Both the position numbers and the translations under genes were made by a program. From Alitta virens (Eukaryota; Annelida; Polychaeta; Phyllodocida; Nereididae), in NCBI GenBank assembly GCA_932294295.1, contig OW028579.1, positions 558,001 to 622,000 on the forward strand: a stretch of DNA of 64,000 nt, in the 5' to 3' direction. The notes beneath the pieces are model-generated. The model was not told where the DNA came from. It ran no database searches and saw only the letters and a list, made by a program, of their open reading frames with translations. Of this stretch, positions 25,001 to 37,345 are shown one piece after another. Position 1 is the stretch's first letter. Every line of letters starts with the position of its first letter.

Positions 25001-28000
25001 CATGAAGGCACTATTTGTACAAATATGTACATAATGGCCCACGTTTTAGCAGAGTAACTTCACCAATTCAGTATTTTGAAATGCAAAGCCTTGCTTGCAT
25101 TGGATGGCCTAATTTGTAAATCGCTTATCCACCAGTATGGCGTTACAGAGAACATAACTCAAGACTGTCGTGACTTCAGGACCAGGGGTTGTACACTATG
25201 CTCACAACAAGAGTATCGGGAAGATAGTAGATTACGCATTTTAACCTAATTTCTTCTATCTCTATTGTTTATTACTACTTTGGCCAAAAAAGGACCCCAA
25301 TCACAAAAAAAAAGTATTTTTTTGCTCATTAACATAAATCATTCAAAACCAAAGGTTTTCTGGAAAAGCTTATCTTAAAAGCTACTCATTATACTTGCGA
25401 CTACTTTAGTGCCTGAAAATTACTGTTCGCTTTTATTTAATTTATGTTTTACATCAAAATTTCAGATGGTGGTGCAGGACCATGGTCATACAACTTGGAT
25501 GTTTCTGTAGAGGGGCTGCCGGATGGCATACCTTTCAAAAAGCCATCTTGTTATGGGGTCCAGCAGCTCAGGGCAATTTTGGGCAACCAAGAGCAGCTGA
25601 ACATTAAAGGTAAAGCTCTCATGTGCATGGACGTGTTGCAGTCTCAATGGCGAGAAAAGGTAACAAAGCTTTCAGGGGCCACCATGACCATAGCATACCA
25701 AAAGACAATAATATGACGTCAATACTTAATTGTAACTTTGGTGAAGTCACAATATATATGAAGTTTTCAAACAATACTTTCTGCTTCGGTGTCAGTGACC
25801 TCTTATGTTACTTTTTCTCCCCAGTATAACAGGGCTGTTCCATTGTGTGGCAGAAGGCGGATGTTGACCAGGGATTTTTCAGAAAGCAATAGGGATAAAA
25901 GGAGGGATTCTAAGTAAATCTTAAAGCATGAGGTTGGGAAATTGGGGAGCTTGAACTGTTTTATGTCCATCCCCCTTCACTTTTAAATGGAAGAGGTCTT
26001 TCATATAAATGTATAATGAGAATCGTTATGACACATATATACTATAAAGTAGAAAATATAAGCTTAAGTTTCATTCAGGTTGCTAAAGGGAATATTGTTC
26101 GTAGTTATCTGAAGTTTTTGTTTCATATTTAAAAAGCCTCATCTATGATATTTTCTGATGCAATTTTTTTCCTTTTGATTTATGTAAGGTCTGGCAAGGA
26201 GAAATACTAGGAACAATGAAAATATTGGTATGTTGAGGTTGTGTCATTTCTCTTTTTACAAGGGGAGTAGGGTTGTTGAAGCTTAATATTACATTCCTTT
26301 TTTGTATATCATTGCAGATAGTGATGATGTCAATAATGATGCAACTGTGGAAGGTGAAGCGGAAACATAATTTACATGTAATGATTTGTATGTATTAGCT
26401 CAGTCAAGTTTTTGATATTGCCGTTATTTCCAAAAATGGCCACTGTGGATGTACTAGTCACAAATTTGGTGATCCAAATCCCACGGTAATATGAACAAAT
26501 AGCATTATAACCCAGGAATTCAGACAAATCAGGATCTACTGTATGTTATCAAAAGTCTTCAGGATCTAGTACCCAGAACATGATCTGCATCAAGATTTGT
26601 CTTAGCTCAAGATGCACATTAATATCAATACCATTCATCAACTAAGCTATAAGTGTTTGCAAATAGGAATGTAAACTAGATCTACATCAGTGATTATTAA
26701 GGATGCAGAATATCAGTGATCAACCCTACAAATAATTCACTTCTTTTGTGAGGTAATATTCATCTGCTTGCCTCCAAAAGAAAATGCAAATCTACTCATA
26801 ACTCCTCTTTAAAGGAAACAAATAATAATATAAATAATGAAGCGAGAAGTAAATGCAACAAAGAACAAGCTCTCGGTGGAGATAAATATAGTTACAGTTA
26901 AAATATTTAATTATTGCAATTCCTTTACAGCAACAAAGTCGCCAAAGAGAACAAGGCCAGGACGCCCGAAGAGGAAAGGTAATGCCAGAAATTTACAGTA
27001 TAATATAAATAACAAATTAATATGATGTGGTGCCTAATGTGATGTATTTGCAGAAACTGTATTTTGAGTATTGAATACTGACATGTATATAGTATACTTT
27101 ACTGAAAAATCATTATTGCAGCATTGGATCAGATTGAGGTTGCAGTCGTGGAAGCTGAAGTTCACCAAGAAATGGGTGAGTGAATGAGTCATATAAATAA
27201 TTAAATTATAAGAATTTTTTTTATATATTTCTTAAACAGACACAGTTTTCTCGGCTGCAAATTTAAGGAAACAGAAGACTTTATAATAATAATAAATAAT
27301 AATATAAATAATGAAGCGAGAAGTAAATGCAACAAAGAACAAGATCTCGGTGGAGATAAATATAGTTACAGTTAAAATATTTAATTATTGCAATTCCTTT
27401 ACAGCAACAAAGTCGGCAAAGAGAACAAGGCCAGGACGCCCAAAGAGGAAAGGTAATGCCAGAAATTTACAGTATAATATAAATAACAAATTAATATGAT
27501 GTGGTGCCTAATGTGATGTATTTGCAGAAACTGTATTTTGAGTATTGAATACTGACATGTATATAGTATACTTTACTGAAATATTATTATTGCAGCATTG
27601 GATCAGATTGAGGTTGCAGTCGTGGAGGCTGAAGTCCACCAAGAAATGGGTGAGTGAATGAGTCATATAAATAATTAAATTATAAGAAAATTATTTATTT
27701 ATTTCTTAAACAGACACAGTTTTCTAGGCTGCAAATTTAAGGAAACAGAAGACTTTATAAGCTTTCTAAAACCTATGATAATAAGCTACAAAACATTATA
27801 TACAACTTTAAAGCATGAAATTTAGAAGTGCAGTTTAGTTTAGTAGCAATAAAATTATATATTCAGGATTCGGTCAAAAAATGTTACATATTCATTATAT
27901 CTGGCTCATTTTTGCCATAAGGCATAACTAAAATAAAGTTATAAAAAAGTATAAAAAAAAATTCCTACTGTAGAGTTGCAGGATTAGAGATTTTTCTGTC

Positions 28001-31000
28001 ATTTTTACAATGTTTTCAAGGTAAATTGCTGAAACTTTGCTAGTCATAACAGGCCAACCACAGATCTAAGCATCATTATCATTACCCCATTTTAGGCGAC
28101 ACCAAACCAAGAGCTACTATTGTTCTTTTATTTTACCTATCTTGTTTGTTCATAATTCTATGATATGATTGATTGGAGATAAATAATAGGACTTGTGTTA
28201 TTCGTCTGTGTAGAAAGAACTATCTGCTGATGGATATTTATAGAAAATAAATGAGCTATGTATGTTTGTATATCATTTCACTTTTTCACGAGGGTTGTAA
28301 GGTTTTTGCAACTGAATATTATCACAATTTTTAATCTATTATTGCAGATGATGATATTGACACCAACAAGAATGAAGCTGAAACCTGTGAGTCATTATAA
28401 GTTACATGTAATATTTTGTCTAAAGTTGATTGCGTACGACTCAGTCAAAACTATAAGTGTTTGAACATAGGAATGGAAACTAGTGATTAGTCCAGTAGCA
28501 TTGACTGTACAAACTAGTACAGCATTAAAGATGCAGAATATTAACCAGATCAGTGATCAAGTCCTACAAATAATTCACTTCTTTTGTGAGGTAATATCCA
28601 TCTGCTTGTTCAGCGCCTCCAAAGGACATGCAAATCTACTCAGAACTCTAGTGTAAAGGAAACAAATAATAACATAAATAATAAAGCCACAAATAAATGC
28701 AACCAAATACATGATCTCGGTGGAGATAAATATAGTTGCAGTAACAATATTAAATTATTACAATTCCTTTACAGCAACAAAGTTGGCAAAGAGAAAAAGG
28801 CCGGGACGTCCTAAGAGGAAAGGTAATGATTTTCTCACGTTGTAATATATGTAAAAAAATATTATGATGTGGTGCCTAATATGCTGTATTTGGAGCAAAC
28901 ATATTTTTAGTATTGATCACCAAAGCGATACTGACATGTATACTGTACTGAAATATTATTATTGCAGCATTGGATCAGATTCAGATTTCGGTCGTTGAGG
29001 CTGAGGTTAACCAAGAAATGGGTGAGTGATTGTCTTACATTGAATGAATCACGAAAAAATCAACAAAGTTTGTTTAAGTATAGTATAAGTATCAAATGGC
29101 TACAGAGAGTAATATAATTAAAACTGCAAGTGAGAATGCTGGTTTTACAAGGAATGGAAAATCTGTAACTTTCTGACATGTTTCATTTTATAGGAACACA
29201 AACGCTGAAATCTCTACGAAAGAGAAAAGGTAACGTCAGTCATGTTATGCTTTAAATATATATCTGAGGTTTGAAGGTAATACATTTTTGTGCCTTGTCT
29301 TGCAGTAAAAATATTCTGCACCATACCCTGTATGAGGTTTATTTAATCTTATGGAGGGGCACAGGTTTGTCATTTGCAGGGGAATGCATTTTTTAAATGC
29401 TACATGTTCAATTTGATTATGGCTGTTTCATTTAAAGTGTGGGATGGGGGCAGAAAGGCAGTTGTTGAAAAAGCATTGGGGAAGGGGGGGGGGATGTCTA
29501 AAATATCCCTTGCTTGCAATGAAAGGGGAAGGGATAATCATACCTGGATTTATACCCATAATCTTAAGAGACCGTCACATTAATATTCCTTATTCTCCTG
29601 CACATTGAGCAACTCTTTCGCTAAAGGAAAAGTACACAGAGCTTTACTAGTATTTAAAGAAATAATCTGCCGAAATATTCCATTTAAGGTTTATTTTAAC
29701 TATTCTTTTTTATTTTTTTTCAGAAAAAGAATCTGGGGAAAATGGAAAAGAAAAAGGTGAGAAAATAAGTTGATCTATAAATATATAGATTCCTTGATCC
29801 ATTCCTAACCAGTGCATGAGTTAGCCGCTTATCTTCTCTCACATCTTTAGTTTTGCTGATCAAATATTCCATGTCGAATAAGATCTGTAGATAAAGTTTG
29901 ACCATGAAAATAAAAAAATTTAGTGTATCTATAATATTGAAGAGATAATTTTGCGCAAGTTGCCAGTTTACTCAATCATGTCATTTCTGCTCAGCAATAT
30001 CTTGATGTATACAATTATACAATGGTTACATGCAGGACATGAAAATATTTACCGCTTACCAGTACCAATTTAGCATTATGTATGCTGTGTGCAAATCATC
30101 ATGTAAAACGGTTAGCGATTGTACGCAAACTATGCCATTCTGTGTAATTTTTTGGGGCCTAGTGGAACATCGCCAGCATCATGCCAAATCACAAATTCAG
30201 AGGGCAGCCAATACAGTTATGTATACTAACTTCCTCCTGCCACAGTAGCTGCTGCTGTTATTAACATATGATGACTGTTGCTGCCACACTTCGGCAGATA
30301 ACTGTTTCTGCTGCTGTAGTCTGAAGCGGTCTCATTTCAGCAGCTGCCTGCTTGTTTCTGCTGTAGGTGCGTGATTCTGCTGCAGCTGCTATAGTTTCTG
30401 CTGCTGCTGCTTGTTTTTGATACTGCTGCCTGACACATCCCATGCTCATTTTATTTGGACTATGTCTTGAAAGTTAAACATGCACATCATTGATATACCT
30501 GGTCTTCTTATATTGATACAGGAGAAGAAGTCTTTGAGGACCTATCTGAGCAAGATAGCGATTGGTTACAAGAAAATGGTTAGTAATTTATCTCAAAACT
30601 ATTTCACTTTGTGCTTTTATCTCTCTGTTGGTTTATGTACGTAGAAAAAACTTTCACCTATCTTTAAACTTAAATATTATTCTTTCAATTTATCTACCTG
30701 CCTGATAGTGAATTTATGATTATTACTAATTTGTTGTGACAGAACAGGAAGTCTCTGAAGACAGTGAGGCTGAAGAAGTTGGTGAGATTTTTTGTAACAG
30801 TATTCTACACTTGAGGGTATTTACACTTAACACTAAGCAGTTTGTCCAGATCTTTTGGGACTGCTGACTTGGTTTACAATAATTTGCTGATTTAACCTTC
30901 CTATTTACTTTCAGTGTTGCTGCGCACAAGAAAGAGCCAGTTAAGGAGCAATGGTAATGCAACTTTGCATGTTATGTCAGTTTTCACTGTGTAATTATCA

Positions 31001-31180
31001 ATATATTTTTTAAAGCAGTATGTTTTCTAGGTAAGGGTTGTTTTGTAATGTTGAGTTGATATTTTACTTGATGTTGAAATGAATATATGCATACAATGTT
31101 ATGTTGACTCAAGTGTACTCCCAATGATCTGTTTGTTTATACTAGATACCAAGAAAGTGAAAGCCAGAAAAAGATCATAA
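22029..31180 (+). CDS. Homeodomain-like / HMG-like / triple AT-hook protein, 23 exons, 539 aa
   Basis: Predicted exons: 22029-22042, 22433-22571, 22944-23061, 23175-23371, 24363-24507, 24754-24828, 25466-25659, 25825-25913, 26199-26227, 26318-26353, 26931-26978, 27122-27175, 27405-27452, 27596-27649, 28348-28386, 28775-28822, 28968-29021, 29194-29229, 29724-29756, 30522-30578, 30743-30781, 30915-30953, 31146-31180. The frame stays open and most later introns are phase 1. Residues of about 6-66 look like a divergent homeodomain: ENWQRDILKNAF as helix 1, then GLKTEVIKHFIWNMKR as helix 3 with the Asn at position 51 kept but Trp48 changed. Residues of about 80-130 (REVFNRDF ... RWVAMTSEEKSGYEQKA) resemble an HMG box. 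Residues 157-294 are unassigned, with the motif EGLPDGIPFKKPSCYG. Three AT-hooks (RPGRPKRK) lie near residues 346-443. The tail is acidic, then basic. It is probably a nuclear DNA-binding protein. I do not recognise an orthologue, and a transposon origin is not excluded. Confidence 0.78.
26318..26353 (+). CDS. Acidic exon of the AT-hook gene, with lost ancestral donor (alternative stop)
   Basis: This exon encodes DSDDVNNDATVE and splices at an upstream GTGAAG. Its paralogous exon at 28348-28386 uses a good GTGAGT donor further downstream. In this copy that donor region is deleted. If the weak GTGAAG donor is skipped, translation reads on to TAA at 26368-26370 and ends after about 350 residues, without any AT-hook. 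Both outcomes are predictions from the sequence. Confidence 0.55.
26931..26978 (+). CDS. AT-hook exon, copy 1
   Basis: This 48-nt phase 1-1 exon encodes ATKSPKRTRPGRPKRK. The core P-G-R-P flanked by Arg/Lys is a canonical minor-groove-binding AT-hook. It is followed by a 54-nt exon at 27122-27175 encoding ALDQIEVAVVEAEVHQEM, a likely helix. Confidence 0.8.
27405..27452 (+). CDS. AT-hook exon, copy 2 (recent duplicate)
   Basis: This exon encodes ATKSAKRTRPGRPKRK. It differs from copy 1 by one residue, and the flanking introns are almost identical at an offset of 474 bp. Its partner helix exon is 27596-27649. Confidence 0.8.
28775..28822 (+). CDS. AT-hook exon, copy 3 (older duplicate)
   Basis: This exon encodes STKLAKRKRPGRPKRK once its first codon is completed across the splice. 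It is more diverged than copies 1 and 2. Its partner helix exon is 28968-29021 (ALDQIQISVVEAEVNQEM) and its acidic exon is 28348-28386. The surrounding introns are recognisably related to 26640-26930. Confidence 0.78.
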
Positions 31181-31195
31181 ATCATCAAATCTGAT

Positions 31196-31559
31196 GTACG
31201 TATTCCTGCACTTTTTACCGAATACTCATAAATTCTTTGGTATGCTCCTTTTTTAGTTATAATAATGTTTATTTATACATTTGAAATTTGAACTATAGTA
31301 TATACAGGTTAAATAAATACACAAATGAATAAATAAAAATCTTGTAACCTAATACATAATTCAGCTATCATGAAATTGATTTGCTCTGTGGAGCACATAG
31401 TCTGGCATATTGTCTCTCATTTGGGTGAGCTTAGTTATCACCTCATCTATATACTTGTTATGCTGAGATCGACACTCAACATAGCAACATTGCTCAATGA
31501 TCCTTTGGATGACATGTTTCATTGCTAAGAAAGTTGATAGCAAGGTTAAAAATTTCACA
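31196..31559. other. 3' flank of the AT-hook gene
   Basis: AATAAA hexamers at 31312, 31329 and 31333 could end the transcript. A good donor (CTGAT|GTACGT) at 31196 just after the stop codon offers an alternative in which the 3' UTR is spliced onwards. Confidence 0.4.
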
Positions 31560-34500
31560 CAAATGTCTAACACCATCATTGAGGGAAGCATATGATGTTC
31601 CAGCACCAGCATTTAAAGATACATGTTATAGTACAACATCAGTAAAAGAGATGCATATAATAATCAATTAATTTTGCTTTTGATTGTATAACACTATTTA
31701 TAGATGCATGTGATCGTCTTACACCATCGTTTAGAGACACATGTGATGTTCCAAAACTATAAATTAAAGATACATGGGATAGTACAATAGCATCATTTAA
31801 AGAAGTATATGATGATACAACACTATCATTCAGAGATACATGTGATGGTCCAACACCATCAATAAGAGATACATGTGATGGTCCAACACCATCATTTAGA
31901 GATACATGTGATGGTCCAATACCATCAATAAGAGACATGAGTGATAGTCCAACCCAATCATTAAGAGATACATGTGATGGTCCAACCCAATCATTAAGAG
32001 ATACATTTGATGGTCCAACACCATCATTAGGAGACACGTGATGGTCCAACCCAATCATTTAAATATGCATGTGATGGTCCAACACCATCATTAGGAGACA
32101 CGTGATGGTCCAACACCATCATTTAAATATGCATGTGATGGTCCAACACTATCAATAAAATATACATGTGATGGTCCAACCCAATCATTAAGAGATACAT
32201 GTGATGGTCCAACACCAATAATAAGTGATGGATGTTATGGTCCAACACCAATAATAAGTGATGGATGTGATGGTCCAACCCAATCATTTACATGTGATAG
32301 TACAAAAGCATCATTAAAAGATGCATATGATAGTACAATACCATCAATGAGTTTGATTGTATAACACCATCATTTAAAGATACATGTGATGGTCCAACAC
32401 CATCAATAAGAGATACATGTGATGGTCCAACACCATCATTAAGAGACACATGTAATAGTCCAACACCATCATTAAGAGATGCATGTGATGTGTCCAACCC
32501 AATCTTTAAGAGATGCATGTGATGGTCCAACACCATCAATAAGAGATGCATGTGATGGTCCAACCCCATCATTAAGAGATACATGTGATAGTCCAACACC
32601 ATCATTTAGGAACTTTAAGTGATGGTCCAACACTTTTATTTAAAGATACACCTGATAGTACAAAAGATTCATTAAAAGATGCATATGACAGTACAATACC
32701 ATCAATGAGTTTGATTGTATAACACCATCATTTAAAGATACATGTGATGGTCCAACACCATCAATAAGAGATACATGTGATGGTCCAACACCATCATTAA
32801 GAGATGCATGTGATGTGTCTAACCCAATCTTTAAGAGATGCATGTGATGGTCCAACACCAACAATAAGAGATGCATGTGATGGTCCAACCCCATCATTAA
32901 GAGATACATGTGATGGTCCAACATAATCATTAAGAGATGCATGTGATAGTCCAACACCATCAATAAGAGATGCATGTGATGGTCCAACCCCATCATTAGG
33001 AGACATGTGATGGTCCAACCCCATCATTAAGAGATACATGTGATGGTCCAACACCATCAATAAGAGATGCATGTGATGGTCCAACCATCAATGAGAGATA
33101 CATGCGATGGTCCCACACCATCATTAAGAGACACGTGATGGTAGAACACCATCATTTAGAAACTTTAAGTGATGGTCCAACACTTTTATTTAAAGATACA
33201 CCTGATAGTACAAAAGATTCATTAAAAGATGCATATGACAGTACAATACCATCAATGAGTTGGATTGTATGACACCATCATTTAAAGATACATGTGATGG
33301 TCCAACACCATCAATAAGAGATACATGTGATGGTCCAACACCATCATTAAGAGATGCATGTGATGTGTCTAACCCAATCTTTAAGAGATGCATGTGATGG
33401 TCCAACACCAACAATAAGAGATGCATGTGATGGTCCAACCCCATCATTAAGAGATACATGTGATGGTCCAACACCATCATTAAGAGATACATGTGATGGT
33501 CCAACATAATTATTAAGAGATACAGGTGATGGTTCAACCCAATCATTAAGAGACACATGTGATGGTCCAATCCAATCATTAAGAGACACATGTGATGTTC
33601 CAAAACTATAAATTAAAGATACATGGGATAGTACAATAGCATCATTTAAAGAAGTATATGATGATACAACACTATCATTCAGAGATACATGTGATGGTCC
33701 AACACCATCAATAAGAGATACATGTGATGGTCCAACACCATCATTTAGAGATACATGTGATGGTCCAATACCATCAATAAGAGACATGAGTGATAGTCCA
33801 ACCCAATCATTAAGAGATACATGTGATGGTCCAACCCAATCATTAAGAGACACATGTGATTGTCCAACACCATCATTAAGAGATGCATGTGATGGTCCAA
33901 CCCAATCATGTGATGGTCCAACACCAATAATAAGTGATGCATGTAATGGCCCAACCCAATCATTAAGATATGCCTGTGATGGTCCAACACCATAAATAAG
34001 AGATACATGTGATGGTCCAACACCATCAATAAGAGATGCATGTGATGGTCCAACCCCATCATTAGGAGACATGTGATGGTCCAACCCAATCATTAAGAGA
34101 TACATGTGATGGTCCAATCTACTCATTAAGAGATACATTTGATGGTCCAACCCCATCAATAAGAGATGCATGTGATGGTCCAACCCAATCATTTAGAGAT
34201 ACAGGTGATGGTTCAACCCAATCATTAAGAGACACATGTGATGGTCCAATCCAATCATTAAGAGATACATGTGATGGTCCAACCCAATCATTAAGAGATA
34301 CATCTGATGGTCCAACACCATCATTAAGAGATACATGTGATGGTCCAACATAATTATTATTAAGAGATGCATGTGATTGTCCAACCCAATCATTAAGAGA
34401 TACATGTGATGGTCCAACACCATCAATAAGAGATGCATGTGATGGTCCACCCCCATCAATAAGAGATACATGTGATGGTCCAACCCAATCATTAAGAGAT

Positions 34501-36635
34501 ACATGTGATGGTCCAACCCAATCATTAAGAGACACATGTGATTGTCCAACACCATCATTAAGAGATGCATGTGATGGTCCAACCCAATCATGTGATGGTC
34601 CAACACCAATAATAAGTGATGCATGTAATGGCCCAACCCAATCATTAAGATATGCCTGTGATGGTCCAACACCATAAATAAGAGATACATGTGATGGTCC
34701 AACACCATCAATAAGAGATGCATGCGATGGTCCAACCCCATCATTAGGAGACATGTGATGGTCCAACCCAATCATTAAGAGATACATGTGATGGTCCAAT
34801 CTACTCATTAAGAGATACATTTGATGGTCCAACCCCATCAATAAGAGATGCATGTGATGGTCCAACCCAATCATTTAGAGATACAGGTGATGGTTCAACC
34901 CAATCATTAAGAGACACATGTGATGGTCCAATCCAATCATTAAGAGATACATGTGATGGTCCAACCCAATCATTAAGAGATACATCTGATGGTCCAACAC
35001 CATCATTAAGAGATACATGTGATGGTCCAACATAATTATTATTAAGAGATGCATGTGATTGTCCAACCCAATCATTAAGAGATACATGTGATGGTCCAAC
35101 ACCATCAATAAGAGATGCATGTGATGGTCCACCCCCATCAATAAGAGATACATGTGATGGTCCAACCCAATCATTAAGAGATACATGTGATGGTCCAACC
35201 CAATCATTAAGAGACACATGTGATTGTCCAACACCATCATTAAGAGATGCATGTGATGGTCCAACCCAATCATGTGATGGTCCAACACCAATAATAAGTG
35301 ATGCATGTAATGGCCCAACCCAATCATTAAGATATGCCTGTGATGGTCCAACACCATAAATAAGAGATACATGTGATGGTCCAACACCATCAATAAGAGA
35401 TGCATGTGATGGTCCAACCCCATCATTAGGAGACATGTGATGGTCCAACCCAATCATTAAGAGATACATGTGATGGTCCAATCTACTCATTAAGAGATAC
35501 ATTTGATGGTCCAACCCCATCAATAAGAGATGCATGTGATGGTCCAACCCAATCATTTAGAGATACAGGTGATGGTTCAACCCAATCATTAAGAGACACA
35601 TGTGATGGTCCAATCCAATCATTAAGAGATACATGTGATGGTCCAACCCAATCATTAAGAGATACATCTGATGGTCCAACACCATCATTAAGAGATACAT
35701 GTGATGGTCCAACATAATTATTATTAAGAGATGCATGTGATTGTCCAACCCAATCATTAAGAGATACATGTGATGGTCCAACACCATCAATAAGAGATGC
35801 ATGTGATGGTCCACCCCCATCAATAAGAGATACATGTGATGGTCCAACCCAATCATTAAGAGATACATGTGATGGTCCAACCCAATCATTAAGAGACACA
35901 TGTGATTGTCCAACACCATCATTAAGAGATGCATGTGATGGTCCAACCCAATCATGTGATGGTCCAACACCAATAATAAGTGATGCATGTAATGGCCCAA
36001 CCCAATCATTAAGATATGCCTGTGATGGTCCAACACCATAAATAAGAGATACATGTGATGGTCCAACACCATCAATAAGAGATGCATGTGATGGTCCAAC
36101 ACCATAAATAAGAGATACATGTGATGGTCCAACACCATCAATAAGAGATGCATGTGATGGTCCAACCCCATCATTAGGAGACATGTGATGGTCCAACCCA
36201 ATCATTAAGAGAGACATGTGATGGTCCAATCTACTCATTAAGAGATACATTTGATGGTCCAACCCCATCATTAAGAGACACATGTGATTGTCCAACACCA
36301 TCATTAAGAGATGCATGTTATGGTCCAACCCAATCATTAAGGGATACATGTGATGGTCCAACACCATTAATAAGTGATGCATGTGATGGTCCAACCCAAT
36401 CATTTATAGATACATGTGATGATCCAACACCAATAATAAGTGATGCATGTAATGGCCCAACCCAATCATTAAGAGATACATGTGATGGTCCAACACCATA
36501 AATAAGAGATACATGTGATGGTCCAACACCATCATTTAAAGATGCATGGGATAGTACAACATCATCATTAAAAGATACATGTGATGGTCTAATACCATCA
36601 TTTGAAGATGCGTGTCATGGTGCAACAGCATTATT
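31560..36635. repeat. 33-bp minisatellite array with 682-bp and 550-bp higher-order repeats
   Basis: About 150 units of the type AGAGATACATGTGATGGTCC followed by AACACCATCAATA. Each typical unit holds a short hairpin, GATGGT-CCAAC-ACCATC, and the palindrome ACATGT. Sub-types end in ACACCATCA, ACCCAATCA or ACCCCATCA. A 682-bp block starting near 34119 recurs at 34801 and 35483 with almost no differences. A 550-bp block starting at 32641 recurs at 33191. Because 33 is divisible by three, long open frames appear on the minus strand (11-aa repeat SHASLIDGVGP), but these are not taken as genes. Confidence 0.95.
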
Positions 36636-36966
36636 GAACTTTAATTTTGGATGGCATGACAAGTCTAAAATATTGATGAGAAGGATACTTTTAATGGTCT
36701 AAAAACAATCAGTGAATTCAATATTTATTTGACCTATAATGCAATGTGATATTGATGTTTTGAACCATTGTCTGTGAAATATGTATATCAAGATATAACC
36801 TGCCACAGAAATAAGCATATATGAGGTTGTATTTCTAAATCTGAGTTTTATATTTGTAGTTAATTAATAATCAAAGCTAATTTATTTTATTGTATATTTC
36901 ATATGTGATAATTGAATTATTATTTTGATTATTATACTGACATTGGTTTTCTTTTTCTGTTTTCAG

Positions 36967-37345
36967 TAAATACAGAAGTGCTCGCTGGACATTTTTCTTA
37001 AATCATATTATACGCGTTTTTTAATTTCATATCAGTTTTATAATTTCTTAATTATTTTGTGTGTCTGGATGTCGTCCTACTATTCTGTTTATCCCTTTAT
37101 ATCTTTGATATATGTTGTATGTTGCCTCTTTTTTAATGTTTATTATTATTATTATTTTTTTAGTAATCTATTGAAGTATCTACTTTTTTGCTGTATAAGA
37201 ATTTATGAACTTTATCTATTAGCTGTATATTTATTTCCCCATCTTTAACTCTTAATGTGTAATTACCATGAATTGTAATTGAATACTGTGAATAAATGTT
37301 TATGGCATATTCACTGCTATAGTCTCAGACAAAATAAATTTAATG
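36967..37345 (+). other. Possible 3'-UTR exon or LINE tail
   Basis: A strong acceptor (TTCTTTTTCTGTTTTCAG) ends at 36966. AATAAA signals lie at 37291 and 37333, and the right end reads AATGGAATTGAATTGA. It could be the terminal noncoding exon of the gene ending at 31180, joined across the minisatellite. It could equally be the 3' end of a retroelement. Confidence 0.3.

Noticed and set aside
26837..27499. Two 62-codon frames around the AT-hook exons taken as independent genes
   Set aside because: Only the 48-nt central parts, bounded by AG and GT, join the surrounding exons in phase. The rest is intron.
30241..30449. CTG-rich stretch as a coding poly-Ala/Gln tract
   Set aside because: It lies inside an intron of the AT-hook gene and has no continuous frame with neighbouring exons.
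33786..33995. Plus-strand 69-codon frame in the minisatellite
   Set aside because: Repeat translation without start context or transcript signals.
31639..36403. Long minus-strand frames (up to 306 codons) with an 11-aa repeat, in two overlapping frames
   Set aside because: They follow from a stop-free 33-bp unit. Several frames are open at once, and the 682-bp block is not a multiple of three, so no frame survives across blocks.
31560..36635. CRISPR-like array
   Set aside because: There are no unique spacers between constant repeats. The units are contiguous and diverge gradually, and the genome is eukaryotic.
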